A stretch of DNA of 64,000 nucleotides, taken from positions 59,268-123,267 of the forward strand of contig JAUIRK010000940.1 of assembly GCA_030549495.1 (NCBI GenBank), given 5' to 3'. Positions 21,195 through 32,700 of this stretch are shown here, piece by piece. Position 1 is the stretch's first letter. Every line of letters starts with the position of its first letter. The notes under the pieces are model-generated. The model was given only the letters and a program-made list of their open reading frames with translations. It did no database searches and was not told the origin of the DNA. The DNA comes from Nectonema munidae. Lineage: Eukaryota > Nematomorpha > Nectonematoida > Nectonematidae. The position numbers were made by a program, and so were the translations under genes.

Positions 21195-21640
21195 TAGTTA
21201 TCTTATAATGAATACAAAGGAGGAGTAGATGTTGCTAATAGAATGCTCAGAACATACAGGTCTTACAAACCTAATAGAAAGTAGACAACCTCAGATTTTT
21301 CAAATTATTTAGACATGAGTGTATTGAACACCTGGATAATTGACAAATTCTATTCACCTAGCCACTTTCCTTCTATCAAAGAAAGTGGAAGAAAAACTTT
21401 TATCCAGAAGCTATCACTCATTTTGGCAGAGGAATCAATGAGAACAAGATCAATGATATCGGAAGTACCTTTAGGTATAAGAAATTTATTGTGCTTTTAT
21501 GTGTTCTGTCAAGACACACAATCCGCGACTTCAACATCAAGATCTTGCAAGTTACCTTTGCAAGATGAAAAGAAAGAAGGCATCTAAAAATTGTAAAAAG
21601 TTTGTTTGCTATGTGCATATTAAAATATTGTGCTCTGAAT
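21195..21640 (+). pseudogene. piggyBac transposase C-terminal remnant
   Basis: It starts at SYNEYKGGVDVANRMLRTYR, the third catalytic aspartate segment. It continues through NYLDMSVLNTWIIDKFYSP and TRSMISEVPLGIRNLL to a broken zinc-ribbon tail (CYVHIKILCSECF in shifted frame). It is clearly the same family as the minus-strand remnant at 33,667-34,871: NYLDISVLNTWIIAKF and MISEVPLDIRNLLSFYVF align residue for residue. The 5' two thirds are missing. Its last codons form the start of the first 276-bp unit of the tandem array that follows. Confidence 0.85.
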
Positions 21641-22436
21641 GTTTTCTTCAATATACCTAATTTTAACGCCATCTATACTGTTCTTTCTTGAATTTAAATC
21701 ATTTGTACTTTTCAATGATACAAAAAAAGTTGCACTGCTTATTTTCTTTATTTTTATTTTCTTCCTTATTAAATCGTTTACATGCCAGGTTTTGAATGGA
21801 GTTGCTATGATAAATTTTTCGAAGAAATGAGTTTCAAATTTTCAATGGACAAAGTTGTCCCGGGTCCGTCAAGCGAAGGTAAGATTCAGAGCAAATTAAA
21901 ATATTGTGCTCTGAATGTTTTCTTCAATATACCTAATTTTAACGCCATCTATACTGTTCTTTCTTGAATTTAAATCATTTGTACTTTTCAATGATACAAA
22001 AAAAGTTGCACTGCTTATTTTCTTTATTTTTATTTTCTTCCCTATTAAATCGTTTACATGCCAGTTTTGAATGGAGTTGCTATGATAAATTTTTCGAAGA
22101 AATGAGTTTCAAATTTTCAATGGAGAAAGTTGTCCCGGGTCCGTCAAGCGAAGGTAAGATTCAGAGCAAATTAAAATATTGTGCTCTGAATGTTTTCTTC
22201 AATATACCTAATTTTAACGCCATCTATACTGTTCTTTCTTGAATTTAAATCATTTGTACTTTTCAATGATACAAAAAAAGTTGCACTGCTTATTTTCTTT
22301 ATTTTTATTTTCTTTCTTATTAAATCGTTTACATGCTAGCTTTGAATGGAGTTGCTATGATAAATTTTTCGAAGAAATGAGTTTCAAATTTGCAATGGAC
22401 AAAGTTGTCCCGGGTCCGTCAAGCGAAGGTAAGAAG
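21621..22436 (+). repeat. Recent tandem triplication, 275-276 bp unit, each with an exon-like segment
   Basis: Three units start with TAAAATATTGTGCTCTG at 21,621, 21,897 and 22,172 and differ by only a few bases. Each begins with the last codons of the piggyBac remnant and an AT-rich stretch. It then has a 3' splice-like sequence (TTTACATGCCAG; CTAG in the third), a segment of about 90 bp open in one frame (FEWSCYDKFFEEMSFKF, then MDKVVPGPSSEG) and a strong donor-like GAAG|GTAAGA. The exon-like segments lie at 21,789-21,878, 22,065-22,153 and 22,340-22,428. I do not recognise the encoded peptide. It could be an exon of a host gene trapped beside the transposon, or part of an element. Confidence 0.75.
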
Positions 22437-22612
22437 CCATCATCAAATAAGAATAAAATCTTTTTTAAAATATTCGAAACCAAAATAAAACTTAAAGAAC
22501 TATAAAAAAACTATAATTTTACAAAAAAATTCTAAAAAAATTTTCAAATTTTAAGATCGAGCGAGAGTCACATAAAAAGCGTTCATGGGTCTAAGGTTGC
22601 CCACCTCTGTTT
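22437..22612. mobile_element. hAT-type 3' terminus (ends GGTTGCCCACCTCTG)
   Basis: CATCATCAAATAAGAATAAA and AAAATAAAACTTAAAGAACT match 41,093-41,160, so this is a dispersed repeat. The end at 22,612 reads AAGGTTGCCCACCTCTG, the reverse complement of the CAGAGGTGGGCAACC terminus known from hAT elements. The matching left end was not found. Confidence 0.6.
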
Positions 22613-22614
22613 AT

Positions 22615-23335
22615 ATCGAAATATACTGTATGTATATCAGTAAAACATTTTTCTAACGGTCAAATAAGGGAAAAATTGGAAATTATGCTTTTAGACAGAC
22701 AAATGACTTATTTTATTAAGGTTCTATTATTTTGTTGTTATACTGAATAGAGATGTTCTAGAGTGGTCGGTATAGGCAAGTTAATGTTCTGACAAGGTGA
22801 TGGCTAACATAGGTTTTACTAAGTATATATTATATATCTCCAACCCGTAATCAAAATTGAGTGAGAAGGAAAAGTGAAACTTTCCCCCTACCCTCTAGGT
22901 TTTTCTTTCACATTGAAATAATTCTATTCGAATTTATGAAACATTCAAACAAAATTAAAACTGTTTTTTCAATTTTCATGAATCTAGGAACATCTTAAAT
23001 TTAATATCTTGAAACATATACAAAAATTTGGGAACAATGACCTTAATGTTTTTTTAGAATCAGCCCGTCGTAAAATTTCCTGGTTGCAGGCTCGTGTATA
23101 TGATAAGTCTTGTTAAATAAATGGAGTAATCTTTTATTATAGGGTCATATTGTTCAAAATTTCATTTTCTTATCTTTCAGAAATTTCAATGTAAAAACTT
23201 TATTTTAGAATAACACTGAATACTAAATATCACTTTCTGAGGTGTTAATAAAGTTTAAAATTTTGTAACTTTCATAAATGCCCCAAAAATAGATTAAAAA
23301 TTTTTATGTTTTGTTTGAAAATATTCTTTTTGTGT
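22615..23335. other. No gene recognised
   Basis: AT-rich sequence without recognisable coding or repeat structure. It may include the 5' flank of the piggyBac remnant that follows. Confidence 0.4.
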
Positions 23336-23339
23336 TTTA

Positions 23340-24990
23340 GAGTTTTAGAATATCTGATATACTCGATTTGATAGATGAAGAAGAGACATCAAATACAAGA
23401 GTGTATATTGAACCTCCAATAAACTCTTGTTCAGTTATTTCATATTAAGTTTCAGGAGACGAGGATTGTTTTAATTTGAACAATTTTAGCAGTAATCAAT
23501 TTGCTCATCTGCAATTTTCCCCACAGATAGTGGAGATGATTCTGATTATGAACAGGTTTTACATCCACCTAAAAAACCAAAAATGTTGACTGGAATCTTG
23601 TAGATTTTTCTAAATCTTTTTAAGAAAAGTTCCTACCAATTTTGGGACCTTTTTATTACAATAAACAGCTTGATATATTTTTTATGTTTTCTTTTTATTT
23701 TTAAATGTTGAAATTATTGATATGTTCGTGTTTTATTCCAATAATTACGCTTTGCAAAATATTTCCGCTTAAATGTTGACCGTGATAAAATGCTATGTTT
23801 TTTGGCATGCTAATTTCTTCTAGTTATAATTCATTACTACGTTCATGGTCATATTGGGTCAAAAAACAAGATTGCAATAATGCCTTGTTATCATCTTCAA
23901 TGAGGCGAAACCGATTTGAAGAATTAAAAAAATATTTGCACGTATGCAAGAATATGATTATTTCTGGTAAAGATCGCTTTTAAAAAATAAGAAATCTTAT
24001 CGAAAAACTAAATTTGAACTTTTTAAATTTGAACCGTCATATAACTTTCACTGCATTGATGAAACTATTATTGATTACTTGGAGGTCATTAAACTAAGCA
24101 ATTCCTAATAAGAAAACCAATAAGATTTGATTATAAACAATGGTTGCATTCCACAGAGCAAGGGTATTGCATTCAATTTGACTTATGCCAAGGTAAATAC
24201 AGTGAGGATCAACTAAAAAGAGTTTGGTTTAGGAGATTCGGTTGTTTTAAAATTTTTAAACAAAATTATCGAACATTCACCAAATAATTATCATTTCGTA
24301 TGTGATATTTTTTACCTTCTTATGATTTAGTCCAAAAAATGATTCTTGAAAAAAATGACTGCAAAGATTCGACAAAACAGAACAAAAAAATCCACTACTG
24401 AGTAAAAAAATATGAGGAAAAAAGAAAGAAGTTATTATCAACTTTTGAGTAGCAAGACCCTTTAAAGAAATAAGGAAAATAATGGCTGTTTAAACAAATA
24501 TTTTTCATATATATATATTATATATATATAGCAATCAGGCGCAATGGGTTGATCATATGGATCAGAACTTTGCTTAACATAAATTCCCATTAGAGGGAAG
24601 AAATGGTATTGGCCAATAATATGTGATATGGTTAACATGTGCATTTCTCAAGCCTGGTAAATATATAGATTAATATAAATAAAAAAATAGATCATTTTTG
24701 TTTTAGGAGAGCACTAATAGAAGTGCTGTCTAAATTTCGTAAAACTTCACATCCTGCCAATCTTTTACTCTTGAATCCAATTGATGAAGTAAGATATGAT
24801 ATTCGAGAACATTTTGTTTGCTATACTGATTATAAAAAAGATTGAGGTGTAGATTGTGTCCTACAATGACCCAAACAATATGTAAAAAAAATAAAGTTGG
24901 AGTTCATGTGAAATGCTTTTTAGATTTTGATACCAATATTTATATATTCATAATAACATGTAAATATTTTAAAACTAGTTTTTCCAACTT
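23340..24990 (+). pseudogene. Heavily decayed piggyBac transposase (PGBD2/3-like lineage)
   Basis: Fragments appear in the correct order. The N-terminal acidic part is SDILDLIDEEE and SGDDSDYEQVLHPPKKPK (23,350-23,590). The core follows with LLRSWSYWVKKQDCNNALLS then MRRNRFEELKKYLHVC (23,830-23,960), then FHCIDETIIDYL (about 24,050). Further traces include HSPNNYHFVCD (24,275), QAQWVDHMDQN (24,535) and a C-terminal LLLLNPIDEVRYDIREHFVC (24,765-24,825). The middle catalytic part is badly eroded and many stops and frame changes are present. This lineage differs from the other piggyBac copies in the window. An AT microsatellite lies at 24,508-24,532. Confidence 0.8.
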
Positions 24991-25059
24991 CAAAAACTGT
25001 TTATAAATTCACTACTCACATTTGAGCTTTATAATATACCCGCATATTAACATTTTTCA

Positions 25060-25578
25060 TCGTTATTTTTGATCTTTTTGAAATAAAAATTATATATTAT
25101 GTTTTGCAAATGAAATTTTTGATAATTTTTTATATTTTCAAAAATGAATCCTGATATGACTAGTGCTTCATATAAGACACCGTTGTTTTTTAAAAGAAAA
25201 AATAAATTAAAAAAATGAGCTAAAATGTTAAATGTATTCTAATTGTAATTTTGAATAAGGTAAACAATAAAAAATATTTTGTTTATGTTTTTATCGCAAA
25301 AGGAATAATAATAATATTAATTTTCAACTGTCAAAAGGGCTAACTAAAAAATTTGGAATGTTATGCTTTCTATATTATTTATTCCCTTATTACTTTGAAA
25401 ACTACTGTACCCGAATACAATATTAGAAAATCCTAAGCTTTCGATTCCTAAAAACAAGAGAGCCTCTTTTATTAAATGACTGATAAATTACTTTTTCTTG
25501 CGGGGCAAAAATGTTCTATGCGGCCTCTATGTGGGATGATGGGTGGCTTTCATTACTCAAAAATGTTTCCCACCCATG
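25060..25578. other. No gene recognised
   Basis: AT-rich spacer between a piggyBac remnant and the hAT element beginning at 25,587. Confidence 0.4.
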
Positions 25579-25586
25579 AATTAGTG

Positions 25587-28291
25587 CAGTGGTTCCCAAC
25601 CTGGGCGATATCGCCCCCAGAGGGGCGATATAATTTTTCTGGTGGGCGTTTGATATAAGGGGCGATGAAGGGGGCTTTGAAAAAATTCTATTAAATTTAT
25701 TGTACCTATCTATGAGTTTTCCACAATTACCTATCATTACTAAACACATTGTAAAATGTCTGTTTATGCTTCTAATGTAAACTGATGAAGAAGAAGTGTT
25801 CTTAAATCACAAGAAACACTAGTAACGGACACTGGTGTGCGCATAGTATCGCGCTGTGCATTTGACTTATCCGTTGCTGCCTAGCTTAAGCTAGTAGCTA
25901 TCATGTGTATCTCATTATAATTTGCTTAATAAGACTGGCATTTATAGTTTCAAATGGAAAGAAACAATTTAAACTTGTAAACGTAATTTTTGGATAAATT
26001 TTTGTTTTCTCAAAGAATAGAATTCTTGTATTTTTGCATTAGACTTATAAAAACAGTTAAATTTTTAAGGAATAGAATATTCACTTTTATTAACAAATTA
26101 TTTATGTGCTTATGGAACTGTTTTTGAAAAATTACAACACATTCAAACTCATAAGTTTTCATAATTCCTTAGGTGTTAAATTTTAAAGTTAGTTCAGCAT
26201 TTATGCAACTTAAGCAAACTTATGAATTATATTTGTCTGTATTTTTTAATATATTTAACTTTCATTAAAATATTAAATACTTTTTGTTCTCATTATCTCT
26301 CATTTTTTGTTGATACAAATGTCTAAAAATAAAAAGCTTCGTCACTATTCCTCAGAATATCTAAAACTCGGTTTTATCAAGTGCCCTTCTAATGAAAAAC
26401 TACCACTTTGTTTAGTTTGTGGAAAAACTTTTTCAAACAAATTAATGAAGCCATCTCGATTAAGTTACCATTTAAAGAAAGTACACCCAGATAAAGTAAA
26501 TAAGAACGAACTTTATTTCAAAAACTTAAAAGAAAAATATGAAAAGCAGTGCATGAGTATGAAAACTTTCAGAAACTCAAGTAACCTTGAAAAAGGCCTT
26601 TATGCTTCCTATAAAATTTTCTCTCCTAATTGCTAAGTCTGGTAAGGCGCACAGTATTGGAGAAAATTTGATATTACCTTTATCAAAGACTTTGTTGATA
26701 TCATGATTGGCCCAAGTGAAAAAATCTACTTTCCATGATACCCTTGAGTAATAATACTGTATTATCGAGAATAAATGAAATGTCAAAAAACGTAGAAACC
26801 ATATTATGTGACAAACTTAGATGTACAGAATTTGTAGATGTAGATGAACTACTATGATTAACAGCCAATCAATTTTGCTTTCATATGTAAGATTCATTAA
26901 TGACAATTCAGAATTAACAGAAGAATTTTTATTTGCAAGGTCTTTAACCAGTGATACAAAAGGTTCAACTATTTTTAAGTCTGTTGAAAGTTATTTTCTT
27001 GAAAAAAACATTCCATTAAAAAATATTTTAGCCTGTGCAACTGATGGCGCACAATCAATGGTCGGGCGATACAGAGGATTTTTAGCGCATTTAAAGAGAA
27101 TTTGCCCAGATATTCTCACAGTTCACTGTGTGATTCATAGACAACACCTAGCTAGTAAACTTATGTCAGCTAGTCTTTCTGAATCTTTGCAAATTGCAAT
27201 CAAAGCAATAAATAAAATAAAGACGAGTTCACACAAAGATATAATTTTTTAAAGTCTCTGCAAAGATAATGAAGAGAATTTTACCACCCTTTTAATGCAT
27301 ATCGAAATAAGATGGCCTTCCAAGGGTAATTGTCTTCAAAGATTTTTCGATCTTTATGACAGTATTCTGGATTTTTCAAGAAAGAGGACAGTGAAACTTT
27401 TGACATAATAAGCCTAATCAAAAGTGACATTGCATATCTGGCTGATATTTTTGCGAAGTTAAATGGATATCAATTTAAAACTGCAAGGACCATCATCAAA
27501 TCTAATAAAAGTTAAAGGAGTTATTGTCGCTTTTATAAACAAAATGGACATGTTTTCTTCGAGTATATCGCGTCATAATTTTCACCAATTTCCGAATCTT
27601 GATTTGATATGCAAAGAGGGCTTTAAATTTAATGAGAATGCTATAAAAGTATACACAAGTCATTTAAGTATGTTAAAGTCTGAAATATAAAAGAGATTTG
27701 AAGATTTAATTAATGTTCAAGTTCCTGAATGGTGTTTTGATCCTTTTAAGTTTGATGCTAGGGAAATTAACTGCAAACTTCAAGAAGAAATGATAGATTT
27801 GCAAAATGACATTGAAGCTAAAGCCTTGTTTACCTTGTCAGGTTATGAGAAATTCTGGTTAAAGAATCGCTTGTTGTACCCGAATCTTTGGGAAAAAATT
27901 AGATTTTTATTTTTCGCATTTCCTTCGACATACTTGATAGAAGCAGGATTCAGTGCTGTTGTATATTTAAAAAACAAACAAAGAAATAAATTGAAAATAG
28001 AAGAAACGGCTGATTTAAAGCTCAAGCTTTCAAATATGGAGCCAGAAATCATCAGCCTCAAGGAAGCCATTGAAGTTTTGCTCAATAAATTCCACTTATA
28101 ATTTAATAAATTTTTTTTTGTTTTTGTAGGGTTTTAATTTTTCTAATTTATTATTTACTCATGGTTTTTAAAGATCGGGAAACCTTATAACCAATCAAGT
28201 TGTTTTTTAAAAAAAATGTCAAAGTAAAGGAGCGATGGGAGATTTATTTCCAAAAAGTGGGCGTTAACAAAAAAAAGGTTGGGAACCCCTG
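25587..28291 (+). mobile_element. hAT element, Charlie/ZBED5-like, both ends present (2.7 kb)
   Basis: The left end is CAGTGGTTCCCAACCTGGGCG. The right end is AGGTTGGGAACCCCTG, giving 16-bp inverted ends with one difference. The 8 bp before the left end (AATTAGTG, 25,579-25,586) match the 8 bp after the right end (AGTTAGTG, 28,292-28,299) with one difference, as expected for a hAT target duplication. GGGCGATATCGCCCCC near the left end and a matching GGGCG near the right are subterminal. One transposase gene lies inside on the plus strand. Confidence 0.9.
26307..28101 (+). pseudogene. hAT transposase (ZBED5/SCAND3-like), degraded
   Basis: The N-terminal BED-type finger shows CLVCGKTF, then LSYHLKKVHPDK (26,405-26,495). 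A first catalytic stretch is lost in stops around 26,640-26,850. The frame then reopens with LLSYVRFINDNSELTEEFLF, then LACATDGAQSMVGRYRGF with the second aspartate, and LTVHCVIHRQHLASKL with the conserved CxxH (26,880-27,250). RWPSKGNCLQRFFDLYD, DLQNDIEAKALF and FPSTYLIEAGFS at the dimerisation domain follow, ending at NKFHL (28,099). About five stops or frame changes interrupt it. Confidence 0.85.
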
Positions 28292-28299
28292 AGTTAGTG

Positions 28300-28575
28300 T
28301 TTGCGATATGATTAAATTTAAAGTTAGTTTTGATGATGTGAATAATTTAAACGTTAGTATTTGTATTGTGGGTAATTTTAGACTTCGTTTCTGAATTGAT
28401 ATCTCAAAATTTCAAATTATAGTTTAATATTTTTTAATTTTTAGATGTGATTTCATACTTATTATTATAAACATTTTTTTCAATAATTTTTCAACAGGAA
28501 AAAGGCTTGTTTCATTTTTTTAAAATGATTAGATTTTTTAAATAAATATATCATGTACATTATCCTATAATTTAT
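28300..28575. other. No gene recognised
   Basis: Host or repeat flank to the right of the hAT element. Two GTTAGTNTTTG phrases recur (28,293 and 28,353), but nothing can be assigned. Confidence 0.35.
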
Positions 28576-28589
28576 TTGTCCAGGATAAT

Positions 28590-29480
28590 TCTAGGGGTCA
28601 ATTGTTTAGGGGGCACCATAATAATTACCATAATAATAATAATAAAGACTAATCAAGGGTTAATTAATCGTTGTGTTTTTTCTAATTATTGCATTGACAA
28701 CAATAGAAAAATAAGTAGAAAAAAAAGAAAATCTAATAAAAGTTGTACAATTTGTCTTCCCAAAAAGAATTAAGTCGATTTTTAAAAGTATTAAAGGAAG
28801 GAGATTCAATAACATGGTCAGGTAAACAACCATTCCAATCGTTCATCATTCTATTTGTGAGAAATGTTTTATAGAATCTTTTCTTTCATATTCTTTTTGC
28901 AAATTGTTTACTAAATCTATATGATTACGATGAGTAAATTGCGATAAGATACTATGGTCATAATTTATGTTTTTGTTTATAATATTATAAATAGTGATCA
29001 TATCATTTCTTTTAAATCTGTAAGATAGAGAGGGTAAAGACCCTATAGTCAATCAATGTAATTTAAGTTTTGTATTCCTTATTTTTTGTTTACGGAGGGT
29101 TGTATACTCTCCAAAGCTTTTATGTCCTTTTTACATATTGGGTGCGATATCCAATTGCCGTATTCAAGGATAGGATTAAATCAAAACTTTGGAAAGTTGT
29201 AATGCAACAGTCATTTCGAAATTTGTTAAATGTCTGTAAATAAGATGAAATGTTAAATAGGCTTTAGCGGTGACTGTTGAAAAGTGAGCCTTGAATTTGA
29301 GTGTATTATAAATTGTGATTCCTAAGTCTTTAACTTGCTAAATATATTTATAATAATAGCTACTAAATTTTGTAACCTGCTATGCAATAAGTGTAGTTAT
29401 TCTTGAGACCGATTTGAAGATGTTTGCATTTGGAGAAGTTTAAATTCAGATTTTGTCTCTTCAAGCTTATATATTTATAA
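28590..29480 (-). pseudogene. LINE 3' fragment (CR1/L2-like reverse transcriptase C-terminus)
   Basis: Reading the minus strand, the post-RT region VKDLGITIYNTLKFKAHFST is followed by a HLTNFEMTVALQLSKVLI-type segment. The conserved C-terminal block comes next: SLPSLSYRFKRNDMITIYNI, then TNRMMNDWNGCLPDHVIES. This matches the RRLRGDMIETYKIL ... NVWNSLP pattern of LINE ORF2 proteins. A TTATTATTATTA tail (28,620-28,650 in plus orientation TAATAATAAT) ends the fragment, like the microsatellite tails of CR1/L2 elements. The RT core is absent, so it is a dead 5'-truncated copy. It is older than, and different from, the intact LINE at 50.1-54.6 kb. Confidence 0.75.
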
Positions 29481-29484
29481 ATCG

Positions 29485-29700
29485 TTTTACAAACCCCAAA
29501 ATATTTTCAGTCTTATATTGATTTATAATGAAGTTTTTTAAATATGCAAAAAGGAATATACAAATTACGTAACATGATATTCGATGAGAAAATATACGTT
29601 TTCAGATATAGAAAATTTTTTTTAACATTGTGCTTCCTTTTGTTAAGTAAATAGATCATTCTTGTTTGTTTTATTCCTTGCAAATCTTTTGTCAATAAAG
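29485..29700. other. Upstream flank of the protease gene, nothing else recognised
   Basis: AT-rich sequence without motif. The TATA box of the following gene lies just downstream. Confidence 0.4.
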
Positions 29701-29704
29701 GCAG

Positions 29705-29712
29705 TATAAAAG
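29705..29712 (+). promoter_or_regulatory. TATA box of the metalloprotease gene
   Basis: TATAAAAG lies 45 bp upstream of the inferred ATG (29,757). A start site about 30 bp downstream (near 29,735) would leave a 5' leader of about 20 nt. It is a good consensus match in the right place, but inferred from sequence only. Confidence 0.55.
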
Positions 29713-29756
29713 ACACGACGTTTTGCTTAAAAATTAGTCACATTTCAATTGTCAAA

Positions 29757-32700
29757 ATGTATAAAATTTTCTCAGTTTTTGCTCTTTTTTATGCCGTGGT
29801 TGGTAGTGGTAACGTTTTTATTACATGAGTTTTCAATTGTCATATCATTTATCAGAAGTTTACTTAAACGAATTAAAACTTATTTTAACGAAAAAACCAA
29901 TTACTTTATTTGCAATTATAACAATCTTTTCAACCCATTTAAATTTTACAATGCATTTTTCAGAGTTGAAAATTGATCTGTGCCTAACTACCGATACACT
30001 AACAGAAACAGATTTGGAGAAAATATATTTATGGGTTAGTTTTTAAATATTTTACATTTACAAAACCCAGTATAAATGTTTGTTTTTTAGCTTAGAGATA
30101 TATACGGAAAAAATGGTATTCAAGTTAATTTGGTCAAAATTCTGCCTTACCAAGTAAGTTAGCTGTAAATGGTTTTATAAAAATATATTTCAAAACTACT
30201 TATAATAGCAAATAAAATCCGCTAGTATAAAGAGTAGGAGTTATAAATGTTATATAAGCTCTCGTGCGTATCCTTATTAAAAAAAGGCAACCTTTATTAA
30301 AATTTTGAATAGTTCCTTCTTACAGACCTGATGTGTCAAAGTGAAATCAGTAGCGAGCCTGCTTTCAAATATTTATAGCTCTTGGTGGAAGAATAAAAAT
30401 AAAGGCCTTCAAAAGACGCACATGATCATAATTCAAACCAACAATAAGTGAATAATTATAATTTAAAATTTTAAAAGAAATTTATATTCTAAATTATTGT
30501 TTTCCAATTTTTGAGAATAATTTCATCAAAATGAGGGCTTAAATTCCTTTAGAAACTGTCAAAATATCATTAATATATTAAGTTGTTAGTCAGTCATGCT
30601 GTGTGTCTTGAATTATTATTCACTATAAATCTTTTTTTTCTTTTTAATTAAATCTATTAAAAAACCCATGAATTATGTTTTTTTATAAATTGTTTTCATG
30701 TTTCGATAAAAGAAACGTTGCACTGTAAACCATAATTATTATTAAAAGGAAGATAATTTAAATGTTAAACTTAAATTCACCAGGGATTTTTATAAAAAAA
30801 TATTTTCCATTAGATTCGAAAATACTCAGTGACTTCATCACACATAGAGGTTAAAGTTATCCAGTTTCACAATTCCAACCTCTAACTTTTCTATGAAAAT
30901 TTAATGTCGAAATTTATAAAATTTCTTCTTCTAGCCTCCCTCTGTAAGATAAAATGATTATGCTAACACTAAAAATAATTTACGGGAAGATATATTTGCA
31001 TTTTTACCATATACAGATTTCAAAAAAATTCATTTGCCTTTGTAGGTTGAATGGTTTTTAGGAATTGAAAGCTGATTTTAGATAATATCATAGCTTACCT
31101 TGTAATCTAGAAATACAAACTTTTGTTATTTTGTGAATAATATTTTCTATGTGGTTTTGGTTTCATTATTTCATTAACAAATATTAAGCTTCTTTTTTTC
31201 ACTTGTACTCTTCATTAAGTCGAAACCATTTTTACACAAAAAGATTATTATATTAATCTAAGGAGCTAAAGTTGAGATAAGGATATACTTATTCTCAACA
31301 ATACTTCATACTACCATTAATGACAATCACATAATTTTAACATTGTATTCTTGTTTTTTGTATTGATATTATTTAACACTAAATTAAGTAACAAAGTTTG
31401 GTGTTTGAAATAATTCTAGTACATACTGTATTTTAAAATATTTACTAATTCTTTTTTAGGGACAAATATACACAGAGGCGTTCAAACAAACTTTAGAATC
31501 TTTAAAAAATGAAAACATAATGAGAAGCAATTCTGATTGTGATATCGTTATCCTCATTTCTCCGTAAGACTTTCTACATTTTGTTCTCGGTAGTTAACAT
31601 TAGAGTACTTTTTAGGAACCTTAAGATAAAAAATTCCAAAGTTTCCACACTTGGTAAGATAAAATTTGAAACTTACTCAAAGCTCACGATGATAAGTGAT
31701 GAAGGATGTGAATGATATTTATTGCAGGAATGGCCTACACTGATCAAATTTGTGACGATAGAAGTTCATATGGTGTAGTGTACTTCACTGCCAAATTTGA
31801 CGTGGCTCATGTAGCGGCCCATGAAATGGGACATGTGTATATTTTTTTATGCATCACCCTAAACTTTGTATTTTATTTTCCTTACTTCAGTCTCGGAGCG
31901 GACCATGATGATAAGGATGCTTCATGCAGCAATGGAATAATGGCATCATCAACTAATCTCAATGATATAAATGATTTTTCAACCTGTTCAATAGATACTT
32001 TTTTTAAAAAGTAAAATTTACTTCCATGCTCTTCCCAATAGTATATAATCGTATACTCGTTTAGCGTAGATAAACCATGCATGCAAGCAGAGACAGAAAG
32101 TGAATTTGGAAAAGACAAAAATCTTTTGCTCGGGTATTCACCAGAATCACTTTGTGAAACTAAAGGCGAATACGCACCTGTCTACAATAATGATGTAATT
32201 TCAGTTTAATACTCTTTTTTTATTATATAATTTCATTTCATTTCATCAAAAAATATGACTTTATAAAATTGAGTTTAATTTCATTTTTTCCTATATTTAT
32301 AACTATAAATTAGATATTAATCGTATTTTTTAGAATTTGCTCAAATGAAATTTTATAAAATTATAGTAATTGAGGATATATGTATATATGCTATAAATTT
32401 ATTATTTGCTATTATAAATAAATAAATAATCTGTGTTAAAAGAACTATTTTTAATTATAGTAGTAAGCATTTTTTTAAATTCACTTTGATTTTAATTCTT
32501 AGTTATCATTATCATTATGACAAAATAATTTATTTTCAGAGATTAGTAAGTGATTGTGAGAACACTATTTGCATCAATAATCAACGAAGTTATTATACTT
32601 TGGACACAAATCAGTTTTGGCATTGCAACTATTCAACAAAATTTTTAAGCAAAGAAAACTCAGACGGAGTAAATAATTTTGTACAGAATTTAGCCACTAT

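Noticed and set aside
31712-32014. Astacin (M12A) protease reading of the HEMGH motif
   Set aside because: After splicing the motif is HEMGHVLGADHD, with Asp after the third His and a Met-turn IMASS, which is the reprolysin/ADAM pattern; astacins have HExxHxxGxxHE.
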